Made by a program: the position numbers and the translations under genes. The notes under the pieces are model-generated. The model saw nothing but the letters and a program-made list of their open reading frames with translations, searched no databases and had not been told where the DNA came from. A stretch of 64,000 nt of DNA. Source: Orientallactaga sibirica. Taxonomy: Eukaryota > Chordata > Mammalia > Rodentia > Dipodidae. Below, one piece after another: positions 20,916-32,564 of the stretch. The DNA lies in assembly GCA_036365145.1 (NCBI GenBank), contig JAEOAD010000015.1, positions 39,137,501 through 39,201,500 of the forward strand. The letters run 5' to 3'. How positions within the stretch are numbered: position 1 is the first letter of the stretch; each line of letters begins with the position of its first letter.

Positions 20916-21635
20916 CTCCCCCTGCTTCTCTCACGATGCTGTTCTCAGAGTCGGCCTGCAGCCGTGGACTCTGCCTTCTGGATGAGAGGACACCTCCATC
21001 TCCTCCAGCTCTGTAGCTTTTCTTCACAAGATTCTTGTCCCACAGGCCCTCTCTGCTCTCCTGCCCCTTCAAACACCACCTTCTACTATTCTATGTTCAG
21101 CAGCCATCCCATAATACTCCATACTCCCTGTGCTCCTGCACCCTGAACAGAAACTTCCAGACACAGGGCTGGACGAAGAGAGTGGCTTTGAGCAGAGTGA
21201 GGCTGCAGGATGCAGGGGCAGCTGAAGGGCGAATGGGGAGGCCAGGCTGGCCCAAGCATACCCCGTTCCCACCCTTGCTACCTTTCTGTACTGCAGTGTC
21301 CTCAGAGCCACTCCCCACCCCCAATCTCCCTCCTGTGCTGCTGCCCATAGGGAGATGGAGCAGTCACAGTGTTGAGCTCCATTTAAAAATAAGATCTTGT
21401 CAAAATTATAGGCATGCTCGCTGGGACCCAGAATGGGAAGTGATTCGGGGTTTGGAAATGTCCCTCAAGGCCTTTCACAACTTAGCCTGGCATTCAGTAG
21501 CCGCTCAATGCATATTTTTGAAGAAATGGATGCCTGTCCTTACTCACCTCGCCTGTGGCTCACACATAAGCCCAACCTTGGGTCCCTCCCTCTGCTTCTG
21601 CCACTGCAGCTGCCCGTTCCACCTGGTGCAGGTAC
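20916..21635. other. Unassigned stretch; start of the longest chance frame
   Basis: The longest frame in the window (253 codons, 21035-21796 plus) starts here and ends inside an L2 relic. It is serine/proline/leucine-rich with no domain. CATTCAGTAGCCGCTCAATGCATATTTTTGAAG (21490-21525) looks like a MIR 3' end. Confidence 0.4.
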
Positions 21636-21639
21636 CTCT

Positions 21640-21885
21640 TTTTGCCCTGTGGAAGTCGGCCTCAGACATCACTTTTCCCAGAAGGGCGCCCCCATCTTGT
21701 ACTCCCTCAGCCTCCCCACTACCATATCGTAGGCCTTACCACACAGGTTGCATTTGGAGGCCTCCCTGCATTTCTGCCTCTCTGGCTAGACTGTGAGCTC
21801 CTCAAGGCACAGTGATGAAGTCCCTGGCCCTTGTCAAGGGCTGGTTTATAGGAAGGTCTCAGAGCATATCTGGTAAGTGAATACG
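21640..21885 (+). repeat. L2 3' end
   Basis: Words such as GGCCTCAGACATCACTTTTCC, GCCTCCCTGCATTTC and GGCTAGACTGTGAGCTCCTCAAGG are typical of L2 LINE 3' ends. Diverged. Confidence 0.55.
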
Positions 21886-21889
21886 CCAG

Positions 21890-23685
21890 TGCCTTAGAGG
21901 TGGGCCACCCACAGAAAACCCTCAGGGAATTGGGAGCAGCAGTAACCCTCCAGACCACCAGGGGGCTCAGACAGAAGTTAAGCAGGAATGGTGCTGAATG
22001 ACTCCTTCTCCCCCTGGCGGTTCATTGGGTTACTGCAACTTCCAAGGGCAGACACTTCCTGGAGTCTTGGGAGAACTATGGGGCAGTTTACATCTTCCAG
22101 AGCTTGAGCACCACGCCTGCACCCACATACCAGATGGTAAAACTGAGGTCCAGAGAGAGGACTTAATCACCTACGGAATGAGAGACCCTCCTGAGGAACC
22201 AGGAAAGATGCTGAGAAGAGAAATGTTCACTGTGGTGAGCTCAGAGGTTCTCTCCGATCTTGGAGTAATCATGCAATCAGAGCTGGGCACACACTGTGGC
22301 TGGCCAGATACTTGCTGACTGGTTGGTTCCAAGCCTCCTCTTTTCACCCACTGTCTGCTACAGAAGATGGGCTCCTTCTCTGTGTCTGCCCATGACTGGT
22401 TGCATGAGTTCAGCCACCTCCCTCTCCTTCTGTGAGGCTGCTTTTCTCAGTTGCACCCGGAGGTGGGCAGGACCCTGAGTGGCAGGTAGGTTGCCTGTGG
22501 GTGCCACTTTGGATTGATTACTGCTGGCTGCCTGAGAAGATCTGTGATAGCAGGATGCAGTGGCTAATGGGTGATGCCTAGCTTGGGGCCAGAAGGCAGC
22601 TTTGCAGACATACAGGTCTCTAGATCGGTAAACCCTGGCCCAAGGTCCTAAGGTCGCTGAACCTTTTCTCACTTTAACCATATAGATTTCTTCTCTTTGC
22701 TGCCCCTACTGTGACCACCGAGAGGTATGCCAAGCTCTGTGCTGGGTTTGAACTCCTCAGAAATAACTAGGCCAGACAGGCTGTCCTGTTTTAGGGAAGT
22801 TCATGGTTGGTAAGAGGGATGTGCCCAAATTTGCTTGCAGTAACTGCAGACAAGTCAGCACAGACTTAGGAACAAGAGACTTTAGGGTCAGGAGTCTGGT
22901 GCCTTACTGGCTGAAGAAACCCCTTTGAGCAGCAGTTCACCACCACCTGCTCCCCATTGCCTCATACTGCATCGTGTCACTGAGGCCCACTGTGCACTTC
23001 ATGATGGCATAAGCCTTACACCCCAGGTCCTAGAGCTTATATTCATTTTCTGGCTGCGCTGGTGTCCAAGAATGTGGTCACAAGTCCTTATTTACACCTC
23101 TCTGACTCTCCATTTCCTCCTGTGCCCCATGGCTGGGATATTCCTGATGGGGCTGTCCTGGGGAGAAAAGAGTCCTGGCGTGATGGCTCCCATGCCAAGT
23201 TCACCTCCTCCTCCTCATTTCCCTGGATTTGCACTTTGGGGGAGAGGGGAAGATGCATCTCTTCCCATGACCCAGAGACAGCTGGATAGAGCAGGGACTC
23301 CTACAGGGCCACATGCCCCTTCCCTCTCTGAGTGTGACGTGTGGGCACCTCTACCTGTTGCCCCATGGACATTTCCTGGCCACAGTGGACAGACTCTGGG
23401 ACAGACCCTCCAAGGAGGGTTGCTCCTGGGGCAAGGCAGTGAAAACATTTTCTAAAGGTGCCCTTTTGCCTCGCTGCCCTGGCTGACAGGCTACACTCAC
23501 CCTCACAGAGGCCTGGTCTGAGAGCTGTCCTTCCCTTCTTCAAGGGAGGACCTGTCCCTGAACCACCAATCTGTACACAGTGGGTTGAATGTTTGCTCTC
23601 TCACCTCTCCTGGAATCACTGAACATTCTGCAGTGGAAACGCAGCAGTCACATGGCCAGCGCAGCCCGCCAACCTTGGCACTTTT
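21890..23685. other. Unassigned stretch
   Basis: A MIR-like scrap (GATGGTAAAACTGAGGTCCAGAGAGAGG, minus) lies at 22130-22165. The 176-codon frame at 22925-23455 is proline/serine-rich with no recognised domain and has antisense frames of similar length. No exon is supported. Confidence 0.4.
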
Positions 23686-23689
23686 CCTC

Positions 23690-23960
23690 TGATCCCGTTT
23701 GTTTTTCTAATATAAAACTAATATGACATAATGTATAATCTAATTTGGAAATTACCATTTGCTTGGCTGGCCTATGCTGCCAGCCAATACCAACAGCAAG
23801 AGAAATTATTTAAGAATGTTTCTTTTCCTTCAGAACACGGCTGATAATTTATTTTTCCGTCAGAAGATTACTTTTCTCTTTACGACATTTCCTGCCCTTG
23901 TGATTTGTATTAGTGCTCAACAAAAATGCTCCGTGCCTAATGCAAGGAGTGGGTCAACTG
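23690..23960. promoter_or_regulatory. Candidate conserved non-coding element
   Basis: AT-rich island in GC-richer DNA with no repeat signature. It includes CTAATATAAAACTAATATGAC, ATCTAATTTGGAAATTACC, a CCAATACC word, AATTATTTAAGAATG, GATAATTTATTTTTCCG and retained CpGs (TTTACGACATTTCC, GCTCCGTGCCTAATG). Homeodomain/MEF2-like words are dense. Enhancer role is inferred. Confidence 0.4.
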
Positions 23961-24152
23961 GATCTCCCTGGGTAGAGGAAGAGTTCAGTGTGGTCGGTGC
24001 CCAGGTGCATGAGGTAGGTGTCAATGGAGCTTTGGGAGAGAAGACTACAGATCTCAGGGAGTCCCTTGCTCCTGTCCTAGAAGCCAGCCCTAAAGGCTAT
24101 GTATAAGTCCAAGGTAACCCAAGACCCGCTGGTCATGGGGATAGTGATTCTT

Positions 24153-24348
24153 TTTATTTATTTTATTTATTTGAAAGAAAGAGAGAGAAGCAGACAGAAT
24201 GTACGCACGAGGGCCTCTAGCCACTGCAAACGGACTCCAGACACATGCGCCACCTTGTGCATCTGGCTTACATGGGTCCTGGGAACTGAACCTGGGTCTT
24301 TTGTCTTTGCAGGCAAGTACCTTAACCACTAAGCCATATCTCCATCCA
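24153..24348 (-). repeat. ID-like SINE
   Basis: Minus-strand copy. The direct repeat GGGATAGTGATTCTT is intact at 24138-24152 and 24349-24363, which suggests a fairly recent insertion. Confidence 0.92.
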
Positions 24349-24529
24349 GGGATAGTGATTCTTAGTGGATGTTTCTAGCTTGTGGGCTTAGCACTAGTCT
24401 GGACTGCAAACTAAAAGAGTGCCTTTTGGAGAGGCCGACTTCTAACCTTTCTACAGCTGGGTCAGTGTGGTGCTTGGCAGGCCAAATCACTTCTTCATCC
24501 CTCCATAAGTATTTCAAAGCCCAGCTGGC

Positions 24530-24720
24530 TCTTTGCATTAGAGCTGATTTCAAATCTTATCCCTGCAACTTAATAGCCCTGTAACCTTAGACAACTTTCT
24601 TCACCTCTAAGAGCCTCGACGAATGACATCTGCACAATGGGGACAGCAGCAGTACCAACTTCATCAGGCTTTATAAAGCCACAATGTTATAGATGGTGTG
24701 AAAGCGCTTCCTAGCCCAGT
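24530..24720 (+). repeat. MIR, long copy
   Basis: TTTCAAATCTTATCCCTGCAACTTAATAG, CTTAGACAACTTTCTTCACC, CAATGGGGACAGCAGCAGTACC and GTGTGAAAGCGCTTCCTAG follow the MIR order closely. Confidence 0.75.
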
Positions 24721-24724
24721 CCCT

Positions 24725-25140
24725 GTGGCAGGCTTGGACCTTGGGAAGCTGGCTAGTGCCTCACACTGAGAACTGACAGCCAGCACACTAGGCCATGGCT
24801 CACCATTCCCTGTGGGGCCTGTATGTCTGCCTACCGGACGTCTCCTCCACAAAATGCTTTGTAGCAAGAGACTTCAAGGGGTTCCACATCTCCCCCATTG
24901 CAGTCTGGAGAGAAGGCATAGACTCAGCATTCTCAAATCCCTCACCGCCCCTGTGACCACTCTCTTCTGACCTGAGAAACTCCACCTTCTGGTGAGGGTT
25001 ATTCACCCAGATGAGTGCTTTTCTGGCTGTAAAGAGACTAAGCTGGTGGGCATTTTTGTGAAGGACTCTTTACTTGGCTACGTGAACTATCTCTTTTCAA
25101 GACATTTGCCCAAGAGCGCTGGGCAGGCCAGAGGCATGTC
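24725..25140. other. Unassigned stretch
   Basis: Nothing beyond short chance frames on the minus strand (24664-25006), which include part of the MIR above. Confidence 0.35.
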
Positions 25141-25159
25141 CCTAAGTCCATGTATGGCC

Positions 25160-25870
25160 TGTTAATTTAACCAAGTGAAGTGGCTGTTTGGGTTTCACGG
25201 TATGGCGGCTCTTCATGAAGTTGACTGGATGTTTAGACACAGGCCCTCCTGCCTGAGTGGTTGTTTGACAGGCCGGAGTGGGTGTTTTGTTACTGCATGG
25301 TGACCATTGTGACCTGTGGCTTTTGCTCAGCGTGATGGGGTTGACTGCTTGTTTGGCTGTGGTGATGGGCGGTTTCACCAAGTTGACCAGTTGTTTAGTC
25401 ACCGTTAGACCCGTTTGACTGGCTGTTTAAGTTGGATAGGTGTTTTGGTATTCATTAGCTGAGTTGACTGGGTTTGATTAAACTGACTGGATGTTTGGGT
25501 GAATTAATCCAAATATTTGGACAATGTTGGAGGCTGTTGATTGGCTGTTGACGAGAGCCTGAGCAGGCTGCTATTATTTGACCCGGCTGACCCATTGTTC
25601 AGCATTGTCTGACCTGCAAACGGGTTGTTGAGTCGCGTTGCTGCTTGGGCATTGCTTAGCAATAAACACACGCTGTTTGAGAGTTGCTGGCTGAAGGGAA
25701 TGGGTGGTGACGGCTGAGTGAAACAGTGGCTTCCACAGTGATGACCAAAAACTGAAACTGCGATCGTGTGTTTTACAGTCTGACGCAGCTGTGCGCAGGC
25801 ACCCGTTTGAGGGCTCTGCTTGTAGGCTGTTCGGGTGCTGCTGGGACCAGCCAATTGTATCAAGTTGATT
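25160..25870. repeat. Highly diverged minisatellite (TTGACTGG..TGTTTGG)
   Basis: Variants of GTTGACTGGNTGTTTGG recur many times: 25220-25236, 25340-25356, 25383-25397, 25420-25431, 25452-25470, 25480-25500, then more weakly to about 25870. A longer module GTTTCAC...AAGTTGAC...TGTTTAG appears at 25192-25236 and 25372-25398. The minus-strand frames (86 codons 25142-25402; 134 codons 25504-25908) reflect the repeat; the first reads as degenerate K-Q-x-V-N-x-x-K units. Confidence 0.7.
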
Positions 25871-25909
25871 GAAATCATCTTGGGCTCCTCAGCCCCACTC
25901 ATGTCCACT

Positions 25910-26585
25910 GTTGTTTGGCCAGCAGGCTGAATCTACTGGGCATTTTCCAGGGTTTCCAAGGCTGATCATCTCTGCCCAAGTCACCCAGCTTTCAGTCTGC
26001 AGCTGACAGGCACAAGGGTGGTCAGCCCAGCCCTGCACTAGCTGACAAGCCACACAGGAAGGCTGGGGCAGAGGGGACCCTGCTTCTCCATCGTGGGCCA
26101 GACAGGTGAGGAGAGAAAGTCCGGCAGCAACGCAGCTGCTGCGTACTAGCACCCAGCTGTGCTCTCCCATCCCAGAGATGAATGCATTTGGCAGAACACT
26201 TCAAGAATGCAACCTCTGGGTTAAGTGGTTGAAATTGGGCCCAATGGGGCTGTTTCAATGAGAATTTACAGTCACTCATAGAGCTCAGCCCGGATCGAGT
26301 AAGAGCTCCCCCTGCCAAGCTGGAGCTGGTCTCCCAGCCAGGGATCCACCCACAGAGCACCCCTCCACCTCTGAGAAGACTGAGGCGTCATGACCACACA
26401 GTGCTAAGGTCTGTTCTCCCTGTGAGCAAGCTGCTCCCTTGACTCCTTGAGAGTCAGGGAGGCCCTTGTTCCCATTATCTTCCTGGTGGAGTTGGGAAGT
26501 TTAGTGATGAGTGGGGGTCATGGTATCACCAAAGCCTGTGTCATGCCTTGTAACACACTCAGCATTCCAGATACCAGGGCTGAGG
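25910..26585. other. Unassigned stretch
   Basis: No repeat was recognised. The antiparallel frame at 26022-26360 (112 codons, minus) has no domain. Confidence 0.35.
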
Positions 26586-26589
26586 GGCT

Positions 26590-26675
26590 CTCTATGGTGG
26601 GGAGGGATACTAATGCACACATTTTACAGGTAATGTAGGGAAACTGATCCCCAGAGAAAGAAAGGGACTTTTCGT
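26590..26675 (-). repeat. MIR fragment
   Basis: CACATTTTACAGGTAATGTAGGGAAACTGATCCCCAGAGAAAG is the inverted MIR core. Confidence 0.55.
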
Positions 26676-26800
26676 TTTATTTTTGAAACAGGATATTGAA
26701 ATGTACCCCAGGCTGGCCTCAAAGTCACAATCTTCCTGCCTCAGCCTCCGGAGTGTTGGGATTACAGTTGCACTATCACTACACCCAGAGAAAGGCTATG
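26676..26800 (-). repeat. Old B1-type SINE
   Basis: GAAACAGGATATTGAAATGTACCCCAGGCTGGCCTC, CTTCCTGCCTCAGCCTCCGG, GTGTTGGGATTACAG: an inverted B1-like element, more diverged than the other copies. Confidence 0.75.
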
Positions 26801-26804
26801 GCAT

Positions 26805-27480
26805 CATGCGCCACGCTTTGCAGTGCAGACAGGTTCAAATTGGAAAGCCCTGATCAGGAAGCCCAAGGAGGAGTCAGTTTGGGTACAGAGCAGGAACACA
26901 GCTCTCTAGTTCACCCTGAAATCCTGTGAGCTTCTTCAGAAGAGCTTGAGAGAGCCACTGCTCGAGAAACATCCAGGGTCACAAGGTCACAAGCTTGGGT
27001 CACTGAGGCTTGGGAGTTCACAGTGCCCAGGGCTCCCACCTCTGGCCACATCAAGAGGACTGACGTCATAGAGGGAGGGAGGGAGATGACAGTCTCACCA
27101 GGCTCCATGTAGAGTTCCAAATGAGAACCAATGGGTAACCACAACCAAAAACAGAAACTTCTCCGAGCCATGTCCTAGGAAAAATTGATGATAGAATAAT
27201 TCATCCTAAAGGAATGTGGGGTCACAGTGAGGAAATTACAGACTTTCAGGGAACAGGTGAGCAGACACGCTTAACCAATGTCTGAAAACAGAGGTTAAAA
27301 TAGCATGGCACCCAAAAGGTGCTTGAGAACCATTTTTTAATATAATTACAAGGAAGCTGGAAACATGGGAGAGCTTTCTGACAGACCAAGCCATCTGGAG
27401 CTGGAGAGAATGCCTGGGGAGCCCCTGGAGCTACTGGTCTGGTGATGAGACAAGAGTCTGGCTCCTCTGTCTGTGCTGCT
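26805..27480. other. Unassigned stretch
   Basis: A GGGAGGGAGGGAG run lies at 27074-27087. Otherwise no feature was recognised. Confidence 0.35.
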
Positions 27481-27484
27481 GACT

Positions 27485-27485
<1 letters not shown>

Positions 27486-27524
<39 letters not shown>
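27486..27524. repeat. (CT)n microsatellite
   Basis: About 19 uninterrupted TC units, homopurine on the minus strand. It creates an arginine/glutamate run in a spurious minus frame. Confidence 0.95.
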
Positions 27525-27528
<4 letters not shown>

Positions 27529-27529
27529 C

Positions 27530-28955
27530 TTCAGCTGGCACTGAGCTTGGTCACCCGGTGACCTCCACATTCTTTCCATACAGAAAACTGTGAGACAGGC
27601 CTCACCATCCTGCACGCAGGTTATCACTTTTCAAACCAGGTTTTTAAACACTGAACGTTTGTTAAGTCCCAGTTCTGCCAACCAGTCTTGCTCCTCTAAC
27701 TTGCAGCCCATTTTGAGTCTAGCCAGGAGTAACCTGGCAGCCCTGGCTGGGGAGAAAGCCCTGTTCTGCTTCTTAGAGAGTTGTGTGAACCCAGGCAGAG
27801 AGCCACTGTGGGGAAGTCTGGCACCTATGCTGTTGCTTCTAAGACTGCTGCCCATTTGGTGCTGAGCAGCACAAGCTCTGGCCAGGGCTGACTCTGCAAG
27901 GCCTTCAATGCAGATGAGCTGGAGTCAGAGAGATCGCTGGAGAGGGCACATGTGATCAGCCTCATGGTTCCCCAGAAGCTCTGACAGGACAAAGACCTAC
28001 TGTGTGGCTACCCCATGGGTCCAAGGCCTGTGGCCCCAAGCCTTAGCCGTCCATGCAGGGATCTAGGAGCAGGGCCCAGATGTGGGATTCCAGTGGGGCC
28101 TCTTCATACTCCTTCCTGTAGAATCCTGGTCTCGTTCGCAGGAGTACCAAGGGCTGAGTGCCAAGGCTCCAGGAGGTCTGGCTGTGGGGTCACTGCTGGG
28201 AGACACCAGGGCAAAGGAGCAAGGCACTTAGTGAAAAGCTGAGGTCCAGAACTACTACCCGCTCAGCTGCAGGCTGGGTTGGGCTGTGTTAGGCCACCTA
28301 ACCTTGCTGGCCTTCTCTTCCCAGTTCCTCAGGCAGGAGAGTGGGAGTAAGAAAGAACCTCAGAAATCCTGAAATCCCACGGTCAGCTCACAGGAAGATA
28401 ACCCCGTGAGGTGGTGACTAGCACCTCTGTTCCTAGCCCAGTCTTTGCCTCACACCAGGCCACTGCCTGCTCAAATCCTGTGGCTGCTCTCATTGCACTG
28501 CCAGAAGCCTGAATCCAGAGAGTTTTCATTGGCACATGATGCCATAGCCTGACTCAAAGAACCGTCATGTGTCTATCCGCTCAGTTCTATGGGCTGGAAG
28601 CCCAAGAACCCGGCATCTGCAGGGTTGCTTCCTTCCATGAGAGGTCTGGCTATGCCCCTTCACTAGGTTCAGGGTGTCTGGTGGAACCCTTCAGGCTCCT
28701 TGGCCTGTGGAAGTATTGCCCCTATCTCAGCTTTCATCTTCATTGGCATCTCCTGTGTGTTATATCCAAACATCCCTGCTTTCTGTACAGACACCATCCA
28801 TCCTGGGCGAGGGTGCACTGGCAATCTTGTTTTGACTTGATTTCTTCTGTAAAGAGTCCGCCCTCTGGGTTAGTTCCCACTCTCAGTAGTAGAAGGAGGA
28901 TTTCCACATGTAGATTGGAAGAGGACCCTATCTCACCATCACAGAGGGTCTGTGG
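27530..28955. other. Unassigned stretch
   Basis: Mostly unique DNA. The 212-codon plus frame at 28567-29205 runs through the CA repeat at 28963 and has no domain. 28440-28550 may be a diverged L2 scrap. Confidence 0.4.
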
Positions 28956-28962
28956 TCTTCAC

Positions 28963-28987
28963 CACACACACACACACACACACACAC
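28963..28987. repeat. (CA)n microsatellite
   Basis: Twelve AC units in otherwise unique DNA. Confidence 0.95.
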
Positions 28988-29769
28988 CAGGTGACAGAAG
29001 TAACCCCATGTCAATGGCTTTTCCCTGCCTTGCCAAGAACCTGGCTCCATACAAGGTGACAGGCAATGCTGACGCTGTCAGACACCAGCACTTTACCTCT
29101 TCTGCCTTGGTGTCCCAGCACCTCCCCCAGGTGATGATTGCAGAGCTGGTGGCTGAGAAGAGCCCATGCCCACTGAAAAGGGCACAGGATGCTACCAACC
29201 AGTGAAGAGCTTTTATGGCCTCCCCACCCCTTCCTGACCCTCTGGAGTCTCTTTGAGTCTCTGCAGAGGCCTGGTGAGGGCTTCCCTCCATGACAGACAG
29301 CTCTCAAGCACAGCTGAGCTTCTTCCCTGGCCAGAGTAGGGACACCTCTATGCAACAACCACAGCCCCTAGGCCATGTCAACACAGCCTCCTCCTGTTTG
29401 CTGCCTGCAGAACAGCTCTTAGAGATCTACACTCACTAGTGGATGAAGCATGTGGTCTTCTCAAGAGAACTTTCCAGTAGACAAATCCTGACACTTTGAG
29501 GCATAGGAGCAAGTATCCAAAGCCAGCTGCTCATTGTGTTCACATTGTTGAGGGCAGTGTCCTAGCCCAAGTTCAGCAGGAAGGTCTACTCAGCTTTGTC
29601 CACCTAGCAGCTGGGCACAGCCACATCAGCATACATGTGCACACACTGGAGGGTACACACCCAGGAGCTCATGTGCTAAGGCGCTCACCTCACAGTGCCC
29701 TTGCTCCAGGGTTCTGCCTCAGGGCAGAAGTAACCGAATCATCACACAAACCACTCCTCAGACCTACTC

Positions 29770-29925
29770 ACTTACTCCTTCCTTCATTCATATTTACATA
29801 CTCTCTCATCTAGCCATGTACCGCATTCATTCATCCTTCACATCCAGATTACTTATTTACCAGTCACTGCATTCATTCATTTCTGCTACTCCCTGATTTG
29901 AACATGAAATCCATTCATTTACATG
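29770..29925. repeat. Degenerate TTCA/CATT tetranucleotide-rich tract
   Basis: Scattered CATTCATTCAT (29829), CATTCATTCATTTC (29871), CCATTCATTTACATG (29911) and similar words suggest a decayed tetranucleotide array or the AT-rich 3' end of an old element. Confidence 0.5.
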
Positions 29926-29929
29926 CTCC

Positions 29930-31100
29930 ATAAACAGAATGAGTGCCTGCTGCAGGCAATGGCAATGGCCTGAGGCTGCAGGGAGGGGGCGTGCAGAAAT
30001 TCAGGAGCCTCTACTTTCAAGATGTTTCCATTCCAGAGCTGAAAAACGTCAGACATGGGCCTGAGAAATTCAGAACATACTCTAAGGCCCATGGGTTGAG
30101 ACAGACCCTTGCAGCTGGAGGTGATCTGTCTCACTGGGGGAAAAAAACCTTCTAAGATGTCCATCAGGCTGAAACTTCACAGCTGAAGAGTAGCTACCCA
30201 TGGAATGACCCAAAGGAGAAGCATGTGGGCAGCAAGGCCCTGAGACACATAGTGCATCATTGGGCATCCCCATAGAGAACAGGCAGCACTCTTGAAATAA
30301 GAGCCTTCATGGGGAATCCTTCCACTGTGAGCTGCTGTGGGGAGGGGTGCAGGGAAACAAGAGGAGCTGAGCAGTAACCCAAGGGCAGCAAAGCTGTTCC
30401 GGTCTGAAGGGAAGAGGAGGAGCACCTGCTGGAACTTAGTGTCCATTTCCTTGAGAGGAGCAATGGCCTTTGAGGCAGGGACACCGAAGCACAGACACCC
30501 ATGGGAGAGGGCCAGTAATACTCCCTGACTCTGCCCCTACCTAGGGCTACACTTCTCCAAGGAGCCCACTGATAGCCTCAAAGTCAACATGGCACATTAA
30601 AGAGGAGGGCATGGTCCCCTGGAGGAGCAAGAAGACTGAGGGCGGGGCTCACTGCAGAGAGAAGCGAGGAATACTAGGCAGCAGGGAGGGGCCTCTCATA
30701 AGGGAAAAGAGGGGAGAGCTTAGAAGGTCAGGGGCTGCCACCTTTGGAAGACCAGAAAAGCAAATGTGTGCATGTTTTCGATACACTTGGGAGATGCTCC
30801 CTTGGGGTTCTCCAGCTTGGGTCCAACTGGCCGACTCACAGTTGCCTTCCTCTTCCACAGGCTCTCTCCACTCGCAGTGATTGAAGAGCCATCCCATCTC
30901 AGAGCCTTACACTGAGCCCCTACCAAGCCCTCCACATACAGAGGCAGATGCAGAGGTGAGCAGATCCAGGTTCGCCCTCTAAAAGCTGGCTACTGAGGTC
31001 CCTGGACACCTCTGACATCAAGTGGGGATTTGAATGAGACCAAAGGGCCAGCCAGGCCAGTGGAGACTGCTTAGGTGGACGGTGTTGCATCCAGCTAGGG
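29930..31100. other. Unassigned stretch
   Basis: Short frames of 60-89 codons cover both strands without domains. No interspersed repeat was recognised with confidence. Confidence 0.35.
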
Positions 31101-31109
31101 TGCACAGGC

Positions 31110-31215
31110 TTTCCACCCAGAGACAACTCAGACACCAACTCACTGTGTGAATTCGTGCCAGGCAGTGCTCTCCTCTGTGCCTTGTTTCTCATCTGTGACA
31201 GTGGGTATATGCCAA
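31110..31215 (+). repeat. MIR fragment
   Basis: AACTCACTGTGTGAATTCGTGCCAGGCAGTGC, CTGTGCCTTGTTTCTCATCTGTGACAGTGGG match the MIR core. Confidence 0.6.
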
Positions 31216-31219
31216 TCCT

Positions 31220-32560
31220 GCTGCCCATCCCCCAGCCTGAGAAGGTAAAGGAAAAGGCTTTAGTAGCTGAGTAGAGGGCAGGGTAGCTGCTTTCTGAACA
31301 CCCTGCCACTCATCCTGAACACAAAGCTGGAGTTGGCTTCCCAGCATCCCTTGCAGTTAGGTGGGGCCACATGACTAGGCTCAGGCAAGTGGGGTGAGAG
31401 TGCAGCGGTAGATACCTACTAGACCCTCTGGGGGTCCTCCATGCTTGCCCCCACCTGCCAACAGAGTACAGAGGATCAACCCCCTGGGGAAAGGTGGCAC
31501 CATCAAGCAGGAGCCTCCCGGGTTCCCCAAATCCCCGTGTAGATCAGCAGCCCCTGCATTAGACTCTATGGAGCAAGAAGTGCAGGCCTGGGCTGAGCCA
31601 CGGAATCAGAACCAGAGTTGTCCACAGCAACTGAGCAGCAAACACTAGCCTAAAGTTGGAAGGCCATCTCCTTTGAGGGGTGCTGAGTGTACTGGGGGAG
31701 AGGAAATATGGCCGGGGTCAGTAGGGAGCAGACCACAGGGCAGGGCTGCAGTAAGGAATCTGGCTTCTCTTGTAACTGAGAGAATGAATGAAGGCAGGAG
31801 AATATTCTGCCCCAACCTACCTACCACCCAGCCTGGCCCACCCACAGCAGCCCAAGAAGTTGATTCAGGTGCTAAACCTTGAAGCTCCTTCCCTGCCTGA
31901 GGAATGCAGGTACCAAGAGCCTCGAGCTTCTCCTTGTCTCACTGGAGCTCATGCCAGGGAGTGAGAGGCCCAGTCCAGGGACAATTTCCAAAGGGCAGCC
32001 AGCCAAGAGGCCAGGAGAGCTGACTAGGGGGAAATGAGAGGGGTCACCCCTGCAGTCCTGCCCCCTGCCCACTTCAGAGGGTGACTCAGATAGGCAACTG
32101 CTCACTGTCCAAGGGAAGGGAACTTAAGGACACCTGGCTCTCATAGTACAGCTGCCAGCGTGCTCTAAACTGAGGTCCCCCAAGAATATCAGACTGCTGG
32201 TTTGACTCCCAAGGGACCTTTGAGCGCACCTTAGAAAGTGAATGACAGCCAGGAAACCAGACACTGAAGAAACCATCTTCATCCACCTGCATACCCTCCA
32301 GACCCACTCTATGCCCCCTGCAGATGCCAAGAACAGCCCACCACACACCTTGCTACCCCTGCCCAGAGCCAGAGCTGTGGGGTTTGGCCACAATCCTCTG
32401 CTCCTCCCTTATTCTCGGATGTGGAACCTCCTCATCCCAGGAACACTGCTGGAGGCCAATGGGTAAACGTGGGCAGACCTCACCCATCTTTACATGCAGG
32501 CAGGCAGGTGCTAGACAGCCTCTGGACATCACACTTGCCCTGCTCCTCCCCATCTCCCAC
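31220..32560. other. Unassigned stretch
   Basis: GC-rich unique DNA with many overlapping short frames and no domain. No splice-flanked coding block was apparent. Confidence 0.35.
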
Positions 32561-32564
32561 TTAT

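Noticed and set aside
21035..21796. Longest frame, 253 codons plus
   Set aside because: It crosses a MIR-like scrap and ends in an L2 relic, has low-complexity serine/proline/leucine composition, overlaps antisense frames of 80 or more codons and shows no domain.
22925..23455. 176-codon plus frame
   Set aside because: No domain; antisense frames are similarly long; no splice or promoter context.
28567..29205. 212-codon plus frame
   Set aside because: It runs through a CA microsatellite (histidine-threonine run) and has no domain or conserved motif.
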